NCBI RefSeq assembly: GCF_900996235.1
Contig: NZ_CAAJGM010000177.1
Coordinates: 1 to 64,000 of the forward strand
Origin: Paraburkholderia sp. BCC1885
Lineage (GTDB): Bacteria > Pseudomonadota > Gammaproteobacteria > Burkholderiales > Burkholderiaceae
DNA length: 64,000 nt
Reading direction: 5' to 3'
Position numbers and translations under genes: made by a program. Positions 18,752 to 27,635 of the stretch are shown in pieces (the stretch's first letter is position 1; the number at the start of each line of letters is the position of its first letter). The notes beneath the pieces were generated by a model. It did no database searches. It had not been told where the DNA came from and saw nothing but the letters and a program-made list of their open reading frames with translations.

Positions 18752-19360
18752 ATGACGCAGACGGCCGGCACCGCGTTCGACGATCCGATCTATCTGATGC
18801 ACTTGCGGCGCGACCTGCTGCGCTTTGCGCGCCTGCAATTGCGCGACGCGGCCGCAGCCGAAGATGCGGTGCAGGAAGCGCTCGCGGCGGCATGGTCGCA
18901 GGCCGATCGCTTTGCCGCGCAGTCGGAGCACAAGACCTGGGTGTTCGGCATTCTGCGCCATAAGCTCGTCGATACCCTGCGCGCGCGCAAGCGGACCGTG
19001 AATCTCTCAGAACTGGATTCCGAACTCGAAGGTGAGGCAATACTCGACCGCGAGCTTTTCAAGGACAACGGACACTGGTCGCGCGAAGCGAAGCCGCGCC
19101 CGTGGCCAACGCCCGAGACCGCCTTACGTCAGCAGCAGTTCTGGCAACTCTTCGAGATCTGCCTCGAACATCTGCCGGAACATATCGGCCGCGTATTCAT
19201 GATGCGAGAATTTCTCGACCTGGAAACCGACGAAATCTGCGCCGAATTGCAGCTGACCGCCAATCACTGCAGCGTGCTGATCTATCGCGCGCGCATTCGG
19301 CTGCGCACGTGCCTGACCGAGAAGGGCTTATCGAGAGAGGACGCGAATGGGGAAGTGTAA
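18752..19360 (+). CDS. ECF-type RNA polymerase sigma factor
   Basis: The 202-residue protein has sigma region 2 (LLRFARLQLRDAAAAEDAVQEALAAAW, then HKTWVFGILRHKLVDTLRARKR) and region 4 (LPEHIGRVFMMREFLDLETDEICAELQLTANHCSVLIYRARIRLR). A GGAGG site lies 6 nt before the ATG at 18752. Its last 14 nt overlap a small zinc-finger gene, the usual anti-sigma arrangement. The insert ELFKDNGHWSREAKPRPWPTPETALR between the regions matches the ECF26/RpoE-like group common in Burkholderia. Confidence 0.9.
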   Translation: MTQTAGTAFDDPIYLMHLRRDLLRFARLQLRDAAAAEDAVQEALAAAWSQADRFAAQSEHKTWVFGILRHKLVDTLRARKRTVNLSELDSELEGEAILDRELFKDNGHWSREAKPRPWPTPETALRQQQFWQLFEICLEHLPEHIGRVFMMREFLDLETDEICAELQLTANHCSVLIYRARIRLRTCLTEKGLSREDANGEV

Positions 19361-19550
19361 AAACATCACGCGCCTGCTATCGGACGCGCTCGACCGGCCG
19401 CTGAAGGCGGGCGAATGGGTCGCCATCGGCCTGCATCTGCCGACCTGCAGCGGTTGCCGCAATTATCGTAAGCATATCGGTCTGCTGCGGGCGGCGGCGC
19501 GCGCGATGAGCGGGCTCGACGACGCAGACGGGGACCGCGCGGAAGACTGA
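19347..19550 (+). CDS. Small zinc-finger anti-sigma factor
   Basis: The 67-residue protein has the ZAS/zf-HC2 signature H-x3-C-x2-C (HLPTCSGC) and no membrane segment, so it would be a soluble anti-sigma factor. It overlaps the sigma gene by 14 nt. It should hold the upstream sigma factor inactive, with release depending on redox or zinc state. Confidence 0.8.
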   Translation: MGKCKNITRLLSDALDRPLKAGEWVAIGLHLPTCSGCRNYRKHIGLLRAAARAMSGLDDADGDRAED

Positions 19551-19567
19551 TGCGGCGCCGCGACGGG

Positions 19568-19858
19568 TTATCGCTCGCTGGGCGGTATCGCGCGATACCG
19601 TTCGAGATAGGCGGCGTGGGCGGCCTCGTCGACATGCGCGGCATGTCGCTCCTGGCTGGCGGGATGTTTCGCGAGCATCGCGCGCGGACGCGTGGGCCGG
19701 TGCTGGAAATTGCCGCCGCAGTTCGGACAGACATTGCAAAGCGCGCTCGACGCGCAGACCTCGCAGAACGTGCATTCGTAGCTGCAGATCATGGCGTCGG
19801 GGGCGTGCGGCGGCAATGGCTTGCCGCATCGTTCACAGGACGGCCTCAGTTCCAGCAT
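19568..19858 (-). CDS. DUF1272 cysteine-rich protein
   Basis: The 96-residue protein begins MLELRPSCERCGKPLPP and has CxxC pairs (CERC, CTFCEVC, CNVCPNCGG), the pattern of DUF1272 zinc-binding proteins. The C-terminal 40 residues are helical and basic (RPRAMLAKHPASQERHAAHVDEAAHAAYLERY). The role is not known. It is convergent with the sigma/anti-sigma pair. Confidence 0.85.
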   Translation of the reverse strand: MLELRPSCERCGKPLPPHAPDAMICSYECTFCEVCASSALCNVCPNCGGNFQHRPTRPRAMLAKHPASQERHAAHVDEAAHAAYLERYRAIPPSER

Positions 19859-20057
19859 GGGCGCTCCGTATGGGATTCATGGCGGAAGGAGGTGCTTTCC
19901 AATGCACCTCCTTTCGGTACGAAGCAGTGTGCGCTTGCGGTGGGCGGGAGGTCTGCCAATCGGGCGTCAATGGCTGCCATGCAGCCGTGATGTTGCCGGG
20001 TCACATGCCGCAAGGATGTGAGGTCTTTCTATGGCTTCGATGCGGCGCGCGGCAGTC

Positions 20058-21434
20058 TCAGGTCAGGACACTCCACATTACGAGCGTGAGCGCGAGACCG
20101 ACCACCGAGACGATCGTCTGCAGGACCGACCAGACCAGCACCGTCTGTTTCAGTTTCAGGCCGAAGTATTCGCGCACCATCCAGAAACCCGCGTCGTTCA
20201 CGTGGCAGAAGAACACCGAGCCCGCGCCGATGGCCAGCGCCATCAGCGAATCATGGGTCGGGCTCAGGCCGATGACGACCGGCGCGACAATGCCGGCCGT
20301 CGTCGTCGTCGCAACCGTGGCCGAGCCGGTGGCCTGGCGCAGCGCGACGGCAATCAGCCACGCGAGCAAAATCAGCGGCATGTGCGCGCCCACGGCGATC
20401 TTGCCGACCGTCGTGCTGATGCCGGCCACCACCAGTGCCTGTTTGAGGCCGCCGCCCGCACCGATGGTCAGCAGCAGCGCGGCGATGGGGGGCAGACTCT
20501 TGCGCAGGATGCCGCCGACGCGATCACGTGGCATGCCGCGCGACCAGCCGAGCGCCACAATCGCAAACAGAACCGTTAGACCCAGCGCGACCAGCGGCTC
20601 GCCGAGGAAGTTGAGCGCGTCGAAGAGAAAGGTTTCTGGCTTGAGCAGCAATTTGGCAATCGTGCGACCCAGCATCATGATCACAGGCAACAGAATCGTG
20701 ATCAGCGAAATGGCGAAGCTGGGCGGCTCGGCGGCGTCCTGTTGCGACGAGAACAGTTTGCCCATCTCTTCCGGTTCGACAACGTCCATGCGCTTCGCGA
20801 GCCAGATACCATAGACCGGTCCTGCCAGGATCACAGCGGGAATCGCGACGATCAACCCGAGCAGCAGCGTCAGGCCAAGGTCCGCGTGCAAGGCGCTGAC
20901 GGCGATCAACGGACCCGGGTGAGGCGGCAGCAGTGCGTGCAGCGTCGTCATGCCAGCCAGTGCGGGAATCGCGATCAGCAGGATCGGCTGTTTGGAACGG
21001 CGCGCCATCACGAAGATGATCGGCACCATCATCACCAGACCCACTTCGAAGAACAACGGCAAGCCGACGATGATTGCGACCAGCGCCATCATCCACGGTA
21101 GCAGGCGCGGTGTGGAGTGCCTGAGGATCGTCGAGACGAGCCGGTCCGCCGCGCCGGACTCCGCCATTAGCGCGCCGAGCATCGCCCCTAGCGCAATGAT
21201 GATCCCCACGTCGCCGAGCAGCGCCCCCGCGCCCTTGCTGAATGCGCTGGCTACCGCTTCGAGCGGTAAGCCCGCCGCAAACCCGGCGGCGAAGGTGCCG
21301 ACCAGAATCGACAGGAACGGCGCCAGTTTTAGCACGCTGATGAAAACGATGATCAGCGCGAGCCCCAGCGCGCACGACAGAATGAGTCGAGTGTCGTGGG
21401 GCGACCACGGCGCGAGTGTTGTCGGTAAATGCAC
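20058..21434 (-). CDS. GntP-family gluconate:H+ symporter
   Basis: The 458-residue inner-membrane permease has about 12 hydrophobic segments and GntP-family signatures (GTFAAGFAAGLPLEAVASAFSKGAGALLGDVGIIIALGAMLG; LPPHPGPLIAVSALHADLGLTLL; TVGKIAVGAHMPLILLAWLIAVALRQATGSATVA). It would take up gluconate or a related sugar acid. The start codon is a GTG with AAAAGGGACATC before it. No gluconate kinase lies nearby, so the substrate is a family-level inference. Confidence 0.88.
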   Translation of the reverse strand: MHLPTTLAPWSPHDTRLILSCALGLALIIVFISVLKLAPFLSILVGTFAAGFAAGLPLEAVASAFSKGAGALLGDVGIIIALGAMLGALMAESGAADRLVSTILRHSTPRLLPWMMALVAIIVGLPLFFEVGLVMMVPIIFVMARRSKQPILLIAIPALAGMTTLHALLPPHPGPLIAVSALHADLGLTLLLGLIVAIPAVILAGPVYGIWLAKRMDVVEPEEMGKLFSSQQDAAEPPSFAISLITILLPVIMMLGRTIAKLLLKPETFLFDALNFLGEPLVALGLTVLFAIVALGWSRGMPRDRVGGILRKSLPPIAALLLTIGAGGGLKQALVVAGISTTVGKIAVGAHMPLILLAWLIAVALRQATGSATVATTTTAGIVAPVVIGLSPTHDSLMALAIGAGSVFFCHVNDAGFWMVREYFGLKLKQTVLVWSVLQTIVSVVGLALTLVMWSVLT

Positions 21435-21565
21435 GATGTCCCTTTTGTGTGGATTGACGCTGCCGCGGCTACGCGTGGCTGACGGCGATTGTAGCGGGCC
21501 TCGCCGTAGGGCGCGTGACGACCCGGGCTCGAGCGGAAGAACCGTTGGCTGCGCGGGATGGACGG

Positions 21566-21925
21566 TCAGTCGAAAAGCGCTTTGATGCGCTCGGGCGGGC
21601 GGCCGATGACCGCGCGGCCGTTGCGGACGACGATTGGCCGTTGCATCAGGACAGGGCGCTTTTCGATGGCTTCGTATAGCTGGTCGTCGGAGAGGGTGGC
21701 ATCGTCCAACCCCAGTTCCTTGTACGCGGGTTCAGTGTCACGGAGCATTTCGCGGACTGGGCCACCAAGCATGGCGTTCAAGGCCTTCAATTGCGCAGCC
21801 GACAACGGTTGCCGCAGGTATTCGATGACTTCAACAGGCTCGCCCGCGACGTTGCATGTGCCGGCGATCAACTCGCAGGCACCGCGCGATTTGGAGCAGC
21901 GGGGGTTATGGTAGATCGTGATCAT
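21566..21925 (-). CDS. arsC: ArsC-like arsenate reductase (glutaredoxin-dependent)
   Basis: The 119-residue thioredoxin-fold protein has the catalytic HNPRCSKSRGA segment (Cys 10 region) and a C-terminal RPIVVRNGRAVIGRPPERI with the Arg residues typical of ArsC. It reduces arsenate with glutathione and glutaredoxin. No arsB or arsR lies nearby, so it is an orphan and could instead serve as a Spx/ArsC-family redox protein. Confidence 0.85.
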   Translation of the reverse strand: MITIYHNPRCSKSRGACELIAGTCNVAGEPVEVIEYLRQPLSAAQLKALNAMLGGPVREMLRDTEPAYKELGLDDATLSDDQLYEAIEKRPVLMQRPIVVRNGRAVIGRPPERIKALFD

Positions 21926-22060
21926 TGGCGGGTTTGCGATGGGTGGAGATGGCAGGCGATTGTAGCGGCCAACCAGGGATCAAGCCGCACGTTCAGGCGG
22001 CGCGACTTAGGGGCGAGCCGACGCCGTTGGTATGGCATGTTGCCCCGCCATGGCGCATGG

Positions 22061-22076
22061 GTTTATGCGCATAAAC
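22061..22076. repeat. parS site 1 (perfect palindrome)
   Basis: GTTTATGCGCATAAAC is a perfect 16-bp palindrome and, as I recall, is the centromere sequence reported for chromosome 2 of Burkholderia cenocepacia. It lies 233 bp upstream of parA. This site is the main reason for assigning the window to a second chromosome. Confidence 0.9.
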
Positions 22077-22176
22077 CCGCGGCATGCGTGCGGCGCAACG
22101 GCGCCGGCGAGTGGTTCAATGGATCCCACCACGCCTTTGGTCCTCCGCACTCACGCTCGGCTCAATAGTCCGCCCG

Positions 22177-22192
22177 CTTTATGCGCATAAAC
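22177..22192. repeat. parS site 2, in the parA upstream region
   Basis: CTTTATGCGCATAAAC differs from parS site 1 by one base. It lies 102 bp before the parA start, where ParB or ParA binding could also control the operon. Confidence 0.88.
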
Positions 22193-22293
22193 CTTGGCCA
22201 AATGGCTAACGTGTCACATGTTTCCAGTAAAAGAGATTGAAATACAAAATCGCCAAGGTAAAATCCATCAGCGTCTAAAAAGAGAGGTGCAGA

Positions 22294-22956
22294 TTGGCAG
22301 CAGAAATCATCGCGGTAACTCAACAGAAGGGCGGGGTCGGGAAGAGCACCATCGCGATGCACCTGGGCGCCGCATTTCACGAGAAGGGTAAGCGCGTCCT
22401 CGTCGTGGACGCAGACGGGCAAAACACCCTCGTCCACTGGACCAGCGCCTCGTCGGATAGCGAAAGCGGGATCCCGTTTCCGGTCGTCAACCTTTCCGAG
22501 TTCGGTGGCCAGATTCACCGCGAGATCAAGAAATTCGTGGGGGACTACGACATCATCGTCGTAGACTGTCCGCCCTCCATCACCGAGAAAGTTTCTGGCG
22601 TCGTCCTGCTCGCCGCGACCGTCGCCATTATCCCCACCTCTTCGTCGCCGGCTGATTATTGGTCCAGCGTCGGTCTGGTCAAGCTGATCCAGCAGGCCCA
22701 GGCCATGAACGAAGACCTGCGCGCCGTCTTTCTGCTTAATAAGACGGAAGAAAAGCGCATGCTGACGCGTGAACTGAAGCGCGCGCTCGAAGAGCTGGGG
22801 TTTCCGTTACTTAAGACCCAAATCCCGACCCGTGAAGCCTATAAACAGGCCATGGCCCTCGGGCAGACCGTGCTGCAGATGAACGACCGCGGCGCCAAGC
22901 TCGCCGCCGCCGAAATAAGGGCGTTTGCCGATGAGATCGCCGCCCTGCTCCCCTGA
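22294..22956 (+). CDS. parA: ParA partition ATPase
   Basis: The 220-residue protein has the deviant Walker A KGGVGKST near residue 12, a Walker A' region VLVVDADGQNT and a Walker B IIVVDCPPS. It lacks an N-terminal DNA-binding extension, so it belongs to the short ParA type. It should drive segregation of the replicon with ParB on parS. The start is a TTG with an AGAGAGG ribosome site 7 nt upstream; no in-frame ATG gives the normal N-terminus. A parS site separates it from parB. Confidence 0.95.
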   Translation: MAAEIIAVTQQKGGVGKSTIAMHLGAAFHEKGKRVLVVDADGQNTLVHWTSASSDSESGIPFPVVNLSEFGGQIHREIKKFVGDYDIIVVDCPPSITEKVSGVVLLAATVAIIPTSSSPADYWSSVGLVKLIQQAQAMNEDLRAVFLLNKTEEKRMLTRELKRALEELGFPLLKTQIPTREAYKQAMALGQTVLQMNDRGAKLAAAEIRAFADEIAALLP

Positions 22957-22972
22957 ATTTATGCGCATAAAG
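22957..22972. repeat. parS site 3, between parA and parB
   Basis: ATTTATGCGCATAAAG keeps the 14-bp core TTTATGCGCATAAA. It begins right after the parA stop and ends 8 nt before the parB ATG, so the parB ribosome site (AAAGGA) overlaps the palindrome. Confidence 0.85.
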
Positions 22973-22980
22973 GACACTGA

Positions 22981-24036
22981 ATGAAACCCTCCCAATTCGC
23001 CAAAGGCTTTCAAGCACGTCCCGACACGACTAGCAGCGAAAAGCGAACCGCCCTCGATCGCCTCAATGCCATCGACGGGCTGGTACAGAATGCGCCGAAG
23101 ACGGGCAACGTCGCCGGTCGTACCGCTCAGCCGGTTTCCGCCGCGACCGAAGCCGACACGGCCGAAACGCTCAATGAATCTGCCGCCTATCGCGCCTGGC
23201 GCATCGAACACGGCTATCGTCCGGGTCAGGTCATCGAACTCGCGCTGAAGGACATCAAACCGAGTCCGTTCAATCCGCGCCATTTCTACCTGAAGTCGTC
23301 AATCGCCGAACTCGCGGTCAATCTCGCGAAACAGGGGCAGCAGCAGGCGATCCATGTGATTCCCGATTACGACAATCCCGGCTCGTATTTCGTGAGCGAC
23401 GGCGGCCGCCGCGTGCGCGCGCTCAAGGAAGCCAACAAGGAGTCGGTGAAGGCGATCGTCATTGATCTGCCGATCGGCATTCAAAGCTACAAGCTCGGCT
23501 ATGACCTCAACGTCCAGCGTGACTCGCAGACGGTGTTTGATAACGCGGTCGTCTGGAAACGCTTTCTGGATGAGAAGTTCTTCCAGAGCCAGAAGGAACT
23601 GGCCGAGCATCTCGGCCTCGACGAATCCACGGTTGCCGTGGCGCTCTCGATTGCCAAGTTGCCCGAGGTGGTCATGCATGAAATGGTTGCGCGGACGGAT
23701 CGCTTCGGCTCGAACATGGCCTACCAGGTCGGCCGCTATCACGCGGCTCGCGGCTCTGACTCCACGCTGCGCTTGATCAACAAGATTCTCTCCGACGATC
23801 TGAGCACGCGCCAGGTGGCCGACATCGTGAAGGGGCGGGCCAGCGCGCAGGAAAACGCCAAGCCGGCAGGGCGGCAACGCTACGCGCAGCGCCTCGAGAT
23901 CAAAATGGATGGTGTGTCGGTCGGCGATCTGAAGTCTTACGGCGACGACCGCATCGAACTGCGGCTGAAGGGTCTGTCGAAAGAAAAACGCGACGACATC
24001 CTCAGGCAGATCGAACAGATGTTGCAGCAGAAGTAA
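22981..24036 (+). CDS. parB: ParB centromere-binding protein
   Basis: The 351-residue protein has a ParB N-terminal domain (ALKDIKPSPFNPRHFY about 85-100; FVSDGGRRVRALKEANK about 138-155), a central helix-turn-helix (SQKELAEHLGLDESTVAVALSIAKLP about 203-228) and a C-terminal dimerisation part. The nucleotide motif reads GGRRVRA instead of the chromosomal GERRxRA, so its Glu is replaced by Gly. It binds the parS sites around parA. It forms an operon with parA, 24 nt apart. Confidence 0.94.
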   Translation: MKPSQFAKGFQARPDTTSSEKRTALDRLNAIDGLVQNAPKTGNVAGRTAQPVSAATEADTAETLNESAAYRAWRIEHGYRPGQVIELALKDIKPSPFNPRHFYLKSSIAELAVNLAKQGQQQAIHVIPDYDNPGSYFVSDGGRRVRALKEANKESVKAIVIDLPIGIQSYKLGYDLNVQRDSQTVFDNAVVWKRFLDEKFFQSQKELAEHLGLDESTVAVALSIAKLPEVVMHEMVARTDRFGSNMAYQVGRYHAARGSDSTLRLINKILSDDLSTRQVADIVKGRASAQENAKPAGRQRYAQRLEIKMDGVSVGDLKSYGDDRIELRLKGLSKEKRDDILRQIEQMLQQK

Positions 24037-24038
24037 CC

Positions 24039-24074
24039 GGTGAGCGGGGCGCCTCCAACGGCGCTCCGCTCACG
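24039..24074. terminator. Hairpin between convergent parB and repA
   Basis: GTGAGCGGGGCGCC and GGCGCTCCGCTCAC form a near-perfect GC stem starting 3 nt past the parB stop. No T run follows on either strand, so it may stop both convergent transcripts weakly or with Rho. Confidence 0.6.
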
Positions 24075-24113
24075 AGAACCAGCGGCCCATCAATAGAAAC
24101 AGAAACGGCTCCG

Positions 24114-25463
24114 TCAGGCGGCGCGCGACTGGCTCAAGGTGAAAGCGAGCAGGTCCCCGTCGGTTGGCTCACCCCATGTCTTGCGGGCCAGCCAGTCGAA
24201 AAACGCCGTTTCGGTGATCTTCGATTCCAGACCGCGGCGGCGCCAGTCATCGCGCAGATGCGAACCCAGCCCCGGCAACTCGTCGTCCTCAAACGACCGA
24301 CGCGCGATCTCCCGTTCCGACTCACCTTGCTCGTCATAGAGCGCGCGCGCTTCCTTGCGACGATAGGCGGAATACTCGCCAAGCAGACGTGCCTTGAGAT
24401 CGTCCGCCGGCGCTGCGACAGCGGATTTGCCGGAAACGCCTGATACGAGCGCCTCGACCGGCGGCGCGTAACCCTTCTTCAGCGCGTCCTTGAACAGGGC
24501 GGGGGCACTGCGCACCGGAGGCAACGACGTGCTCCGCATGCGCTGCTCGGTCATCTGCAGCGCAGCGCGAATCCGGTTTTCCTCGCTATCCGCGTAAAGC
24601 GTCTGCGCTTCCTTGAGCGGAATGCCGATCTTGACCATCCGGTCGACGAGCGTGCTGTCGAAGACGTTTGGATGCTCGTCGAGCGCCAGCATCGGCTGCT
24701 TGCGCTCCGTCACGCGAAACTGGATTTCGGCGACACGCCGGCCTTCGCGATGCTCGATCAACTCGACGAAGATGTTGGTAACCGCGTTCACCTCGGCGAT
24801 CGCCGGGCGCAGATAGTCGCGCTTGAAATACTTGTATTCGCGCTTGGCCTCGTCGCCCGCTTCCGTGTCAGGCGTGCCGGAAAGAATCGGCCGCCACCAC
24901 TCCCACGATTCGCGCATGGTGAGATGACTCGGATTGGTGAGATAGCGCACGCAGATTTCGTACAGCGCAAGACCCGCGCTACTGCGCAATTGGCTCTGGA
25001 ACTGCAGGCTCAGGCGCGCGTACTGCACGGGGTCGAGCAGCTTCTTTTTGATCTTGGGAGCAAACGAGAATTCGACCCACACGCGCCGTGTGGTCGGGTC
25101 TTCGAGAATTTCGGCGTCCGCGATCAGCGTCGAAATACCCCACTTGCGCCCAGGCTTCTGGCTCGAGGTGCCGGTACTCCATTCGACCTGCACCGACACC
25201 ATCCGCCGCAGATGTTCCTTGACGAGCGCTGTGTCGTTCGAATCGAACGCCGAGTTAGCGACGATGTCCGAAAGCAGCGCGCGGTAGGTATCGCCGGACT
25301 CGTCAGCCTGCTGGGCGACCGCAAGCAAAACATTGAACAGCTTTCGGGTGAGAAGGGTGATCTTGCCGCTCTTGGGCTGAATCGCGATTGCCTCGACGGC
25401 TTTACGCAATTCGGCGGAGCTGGGGCTCACCACATCAGTCTTCTTCGCGCGCTTCGTGGCCAT
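24114..25463 (-). CDS. repA: Replication initiator protein (Rep_3/RepB family)
   Basis: The 449-residue protein has the paired winged-helix domains of Rep_3 initiators, including LTRKLFNVLLAVAQQADESGDTYRALLSDIVANSAFDSND, RSSAGLALYEICVRYLTNPS and VTNIFVELIEHREGRRVAEIQFRVTER. The C-terminal third (after about 290) is extra and basic. It should bind the iterons in the 2.4 kb to its right and open the origin. I use the ATG at 25463 (MATKRAKKTD); an ATG 33 nt upstream is possible, and neither has a clear ribosome site, which may mean translation is kept low. It converges on parB. Confidence 0.9.
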   Translation of the reverse strand: MATKRAKKTDVVSPSSAELRKAVEAIAIQPKSGKITLLTRKLFNVLLAVAQQADESGDTYRALLSDIVANSAFDSNDTALVKEHLRRMVSVQVEWSTGTSSQKPGRKWGISTLIADAEILEDPTTRRVWVEFSFAPKIKKKLLDPVQYARLSLQFQSQLRSSAGLALYEICVRYLTNPSHLTMRESWEWWRPILSGTPDTEAGDEAKREYKYFKRDYLRPAIAEVNAVTNIFVELIEHREGRRVAEIQFRVTERKQPMLALDEHPNVFDSTLVDRMVKIGIPLKEAQTLYADSEENRIRAALQMTEQRMRSTSLPPVRSAPALFKDALKKGYAPPVEALVSGVSGKSAVAAPADDLKARLLGEYSAYRRKEARALYDEQGESEREIARRSFEDDELPGLGSHLRDDWRRRGLESKITETAFFDWLARKTWGEPTDGDLLAFTLSQSRAA

Positions 25464-25582
25464 GCGTCGGGTCGAGGAGGGATTTGGCGAGAGCATACCG
25501 GCTGTGGTGAAGGGCGTCTATAGGGACCGTCTCACCATTCCCGGTGAAGTGAGTTTACGGACCGCGACTCACCTCGGCGCGA

Positions 25583-25713
25583 TCCTGAAAAGGCTCACCT
25601 CTAGCATTCACCGCCATATCGGCCATGGCGTTGCGCGTCGCGGGCCAGGCGAAAACCGGCGTTTCCTGCACCGGTCACCAAAGGGAGGTTTTTGCTCCCG
25701 TATCGACTCACCC
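25583..25713 (+). repeat. Two iteron-like sites in the repA upstream region
   Basis: TCCTGAAAAGGCTCACCT (25583-25600) and TCCCGTATCGACTCACCC (25696-25713) match the origin iteron and lie 120-250 bp upstream of the repA start. They are well placed for autoregulation of repA by its own product. Confidence 0.7.
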
Positions 25714-25992
25714 TAAAAATTCTCGCATATTCACGACCTGGTTCGCACTCCTGGGTGATTCGCCAAGGGTGGCCCTTTTCGGAAACCGAAGCATGACCGA
25801 AGCAGTCGAGTCGGCGGCCAGGGGCAAACCCTGGGATCCGGTGCCAGCAAGGGTTTGTGGGAAGTGCATTGATCGTATCGGACGCATCACGCCGCGCACG
25901 AAGTTGTTATGAGTCGGCCTGTTCGGCACGCTCCGCTGCGTCACGAAAGTCGAGGATGACACGCGGACTTTTTTCAGAAGCCGCAGGCTCAC

Positions 25993-26230
25993 GGTGAGGC
26001 GCTTCAGCGCCTGCAGATGCACCGGTGGCACTTCGCTGCATCCCGACGACCGGATCGCCTGCAATTGGGTGGTGAGGTGCGATAGGCGGCGTAAACGCAC
26101 CGCTCATGTTCCGAGCAGCGTTTCGGACTGGCCGCAACCGGCTCATTGCACGGTGAGGCGTCGCTGCACGCAGAAACGCACCGGTCGCATTGGGCAGCAC
26201 TACCGGCTCAAGCGGGATCATCGTCCGAAC
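25993..26230. repeat. Three 78-81 bp imperfect tandem repeats
   Basis: GGTGAGG occurs at 25993, 26071 and 26152; in each case GCACCG(G/C)T follows exactly 26 bp later (26019, 26097, 26178). Copies two and three also share an AGCAG...ACCGGCTCA block after it. The units are spaced 78 and 81 bp, near whole numbers of helical turns. The left box resembles the inverted iteron end (AGGTGAG). They are probably a second class of initiator or accessory-protein sites. Confidence 0.65.
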
Positions 26231-26518
26231 CACAGAACACACCGCGCCAGTTGCACGGCGTTCACCTTCCTCCGTCGCATTCCATACCTATCCCTCGGCA
26301 ATTCATGTCCCACCTGAAAGCAGCGCGGTACTTCCGGGAGCCTGTACTCCGAGGAAATTGGCTGGTACATCAAGACCTTGGAAGCAAGCACAGTTGAAGC
26401 GCGGAGCCTTTTACCGCATCGCCGCGAGCACGATGCAGCCCGCATCGGTAACGCGCCCTCGCGAACCGCCCCGGCTTAACTCACCCGCGATAGCCACGTC
26501 GGCGCAGGTCATTTCATC

Positions 26519-27387
26519 CCCCGGAAACCCTCACCTTTGCCGAAGCCGAAGCCGCGAAAACACGCGGCCCAGGTCGAAGCGCACACGCAATGAGCTGGAA
26601 AACACTCCCGTAAAACCTCACCTTTCACTGGAATGGCCCTTCGTTTTCGCACCCGCAGCGTGCCTATTCCCAACTCCCGAAAAGTCTCACCTATCTTCGC
26701 AGGCATGCAAATATTCATTTACTTCAGGTACTTAAACAAAACACATCGAGTATCGCTTGAAATAATGCATCCCGTAAAACCTCACCTCAACGAATGCATC
26801 GAACCGCAGGTCACCCGAACATCGCGCCTTGACTATCTCCCGGAAATCCTCACCGTTAGAAATTTTGCCGTCACGAATTCGCCTTCACCCATCAAGCCCA
26901 GTAGGGCATTTCACGTAAGTAATCGCCAACTTCTTCCCGAAAAGCCTCACCTGACATGATTTTTGGGATCCCGATCACTCCCGCAAACACTCACCTTAAG
27001 CACCAGCGGTGCGATTTTTGGCCAGGCGAGAGCGCCTCTCGGACATCTCCCGAATAACCTCACCTATCCGCGCCGGAGCCCTTCACCAGGTACATTGAGC
27101 GTCCAGATAATCCCGAAACCCGTTACGGACTCCCGAAAACGCTCACCTTAGATGCTCATATGCCCAAAAACCGGGCATAACCACCCTCGATCCCCCGTAA
27201 AGCCTCACCTTGTAGAGGCTTTTTCTCCCGCGTTGCCTCACCGAAGGCTTTTCGACTCCTCAATTCACCTCAAAAGAGCGTCTACAATGCCTCCCGAAAG
27301 CGCTCACCGCACCAATCGGGTGACGCGATGATCTTTTTTACGCCTGGCAGGGGCGCACGATCCGTCCGGTCCCGCAAAACCTCACCT
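26519..27387 (+). repeat. Spaced iteron series of the origin
   Basis: Fourteen or so 18-bp direct repeats with consensus TCCCGnAAAnnCTCACCT begin at 26519, 26606, 26675, 26770, 26838, 26935, 26979, 27048, 27131, 27193, 27226, 27292 and 27370, with a partial copy at 27111. Spacing varies from 33 to 97 bp. All lie in the plus orientation. The conserved ends TCCCG and CTCACC with variable middle fit a bipartite initiator site. Confidence 0.92.
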
Positions 27388-27414
27388 TTGGCCGGTTGGT
27401 ATTTTGTAAGCAGC

Positions 27415-27544
27415 TCCTGAACCCGCTCACTGAGCGTCCCGCAGCGCCTCACCATGGCCCCTGAACCCCATCACCGGACTGTCCTGCAAGTCCTCACCCA
27501 GTCTCCCGTAAAGTTTCACCTGACCCGGCTGAAACCCTTACCAG
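27415..27544 (+). repeat. Tightly phased iteron block (22-23 bp period)
   Basis: Six variants begin at 27415, 27437, 27459, 27482, 27504 and 27527, spaced 22, 22, 23, 22 and 23 bp, about two helical turns. Several have TCCTG in place of TCCCG. The block abuts the AT-rich segment, the arrangement expected next to a DNA unwinding element. Confidence 0.85.
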
Positions 27545-27555
27545 GTAACGGTCTG

Positions 27556-27635
27556 CCGTGGCGTTAACGTTTTTAATAAGGTTCAAGGGTGTTTACTTTT
27601 ATTACTCTCAAGACTTTTTTACCCCGCGAGCCCTC
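27556..27635. other. AT-rich segment, candidate unwinding element
   Basis: After the phased iterons the sequence runs CGTTAACGTTTTTAATAAGG and on through TTTACTTTTATTACTC and GACTTTTTTACC, clearly AT-rich against the GC-rich surroundings. No perfect DnaA box is seen nearby; AAATCCACA at about 27643 matches seven of nine positions. This would be the natural opening site. Confidence 0.6.

Noticed and set aside
26190..26735. Open frame of 181 codons within the origin
   Set aside because: It crosses several iterons and has no ribosome site or domain, so it is a byproduct of repeat DNA.
27111..27128. TCCCGAAACCCGTTACGG as an iteron
   Set aside because: The left half matches but CTCACC is missing; kept only as a partial copy.
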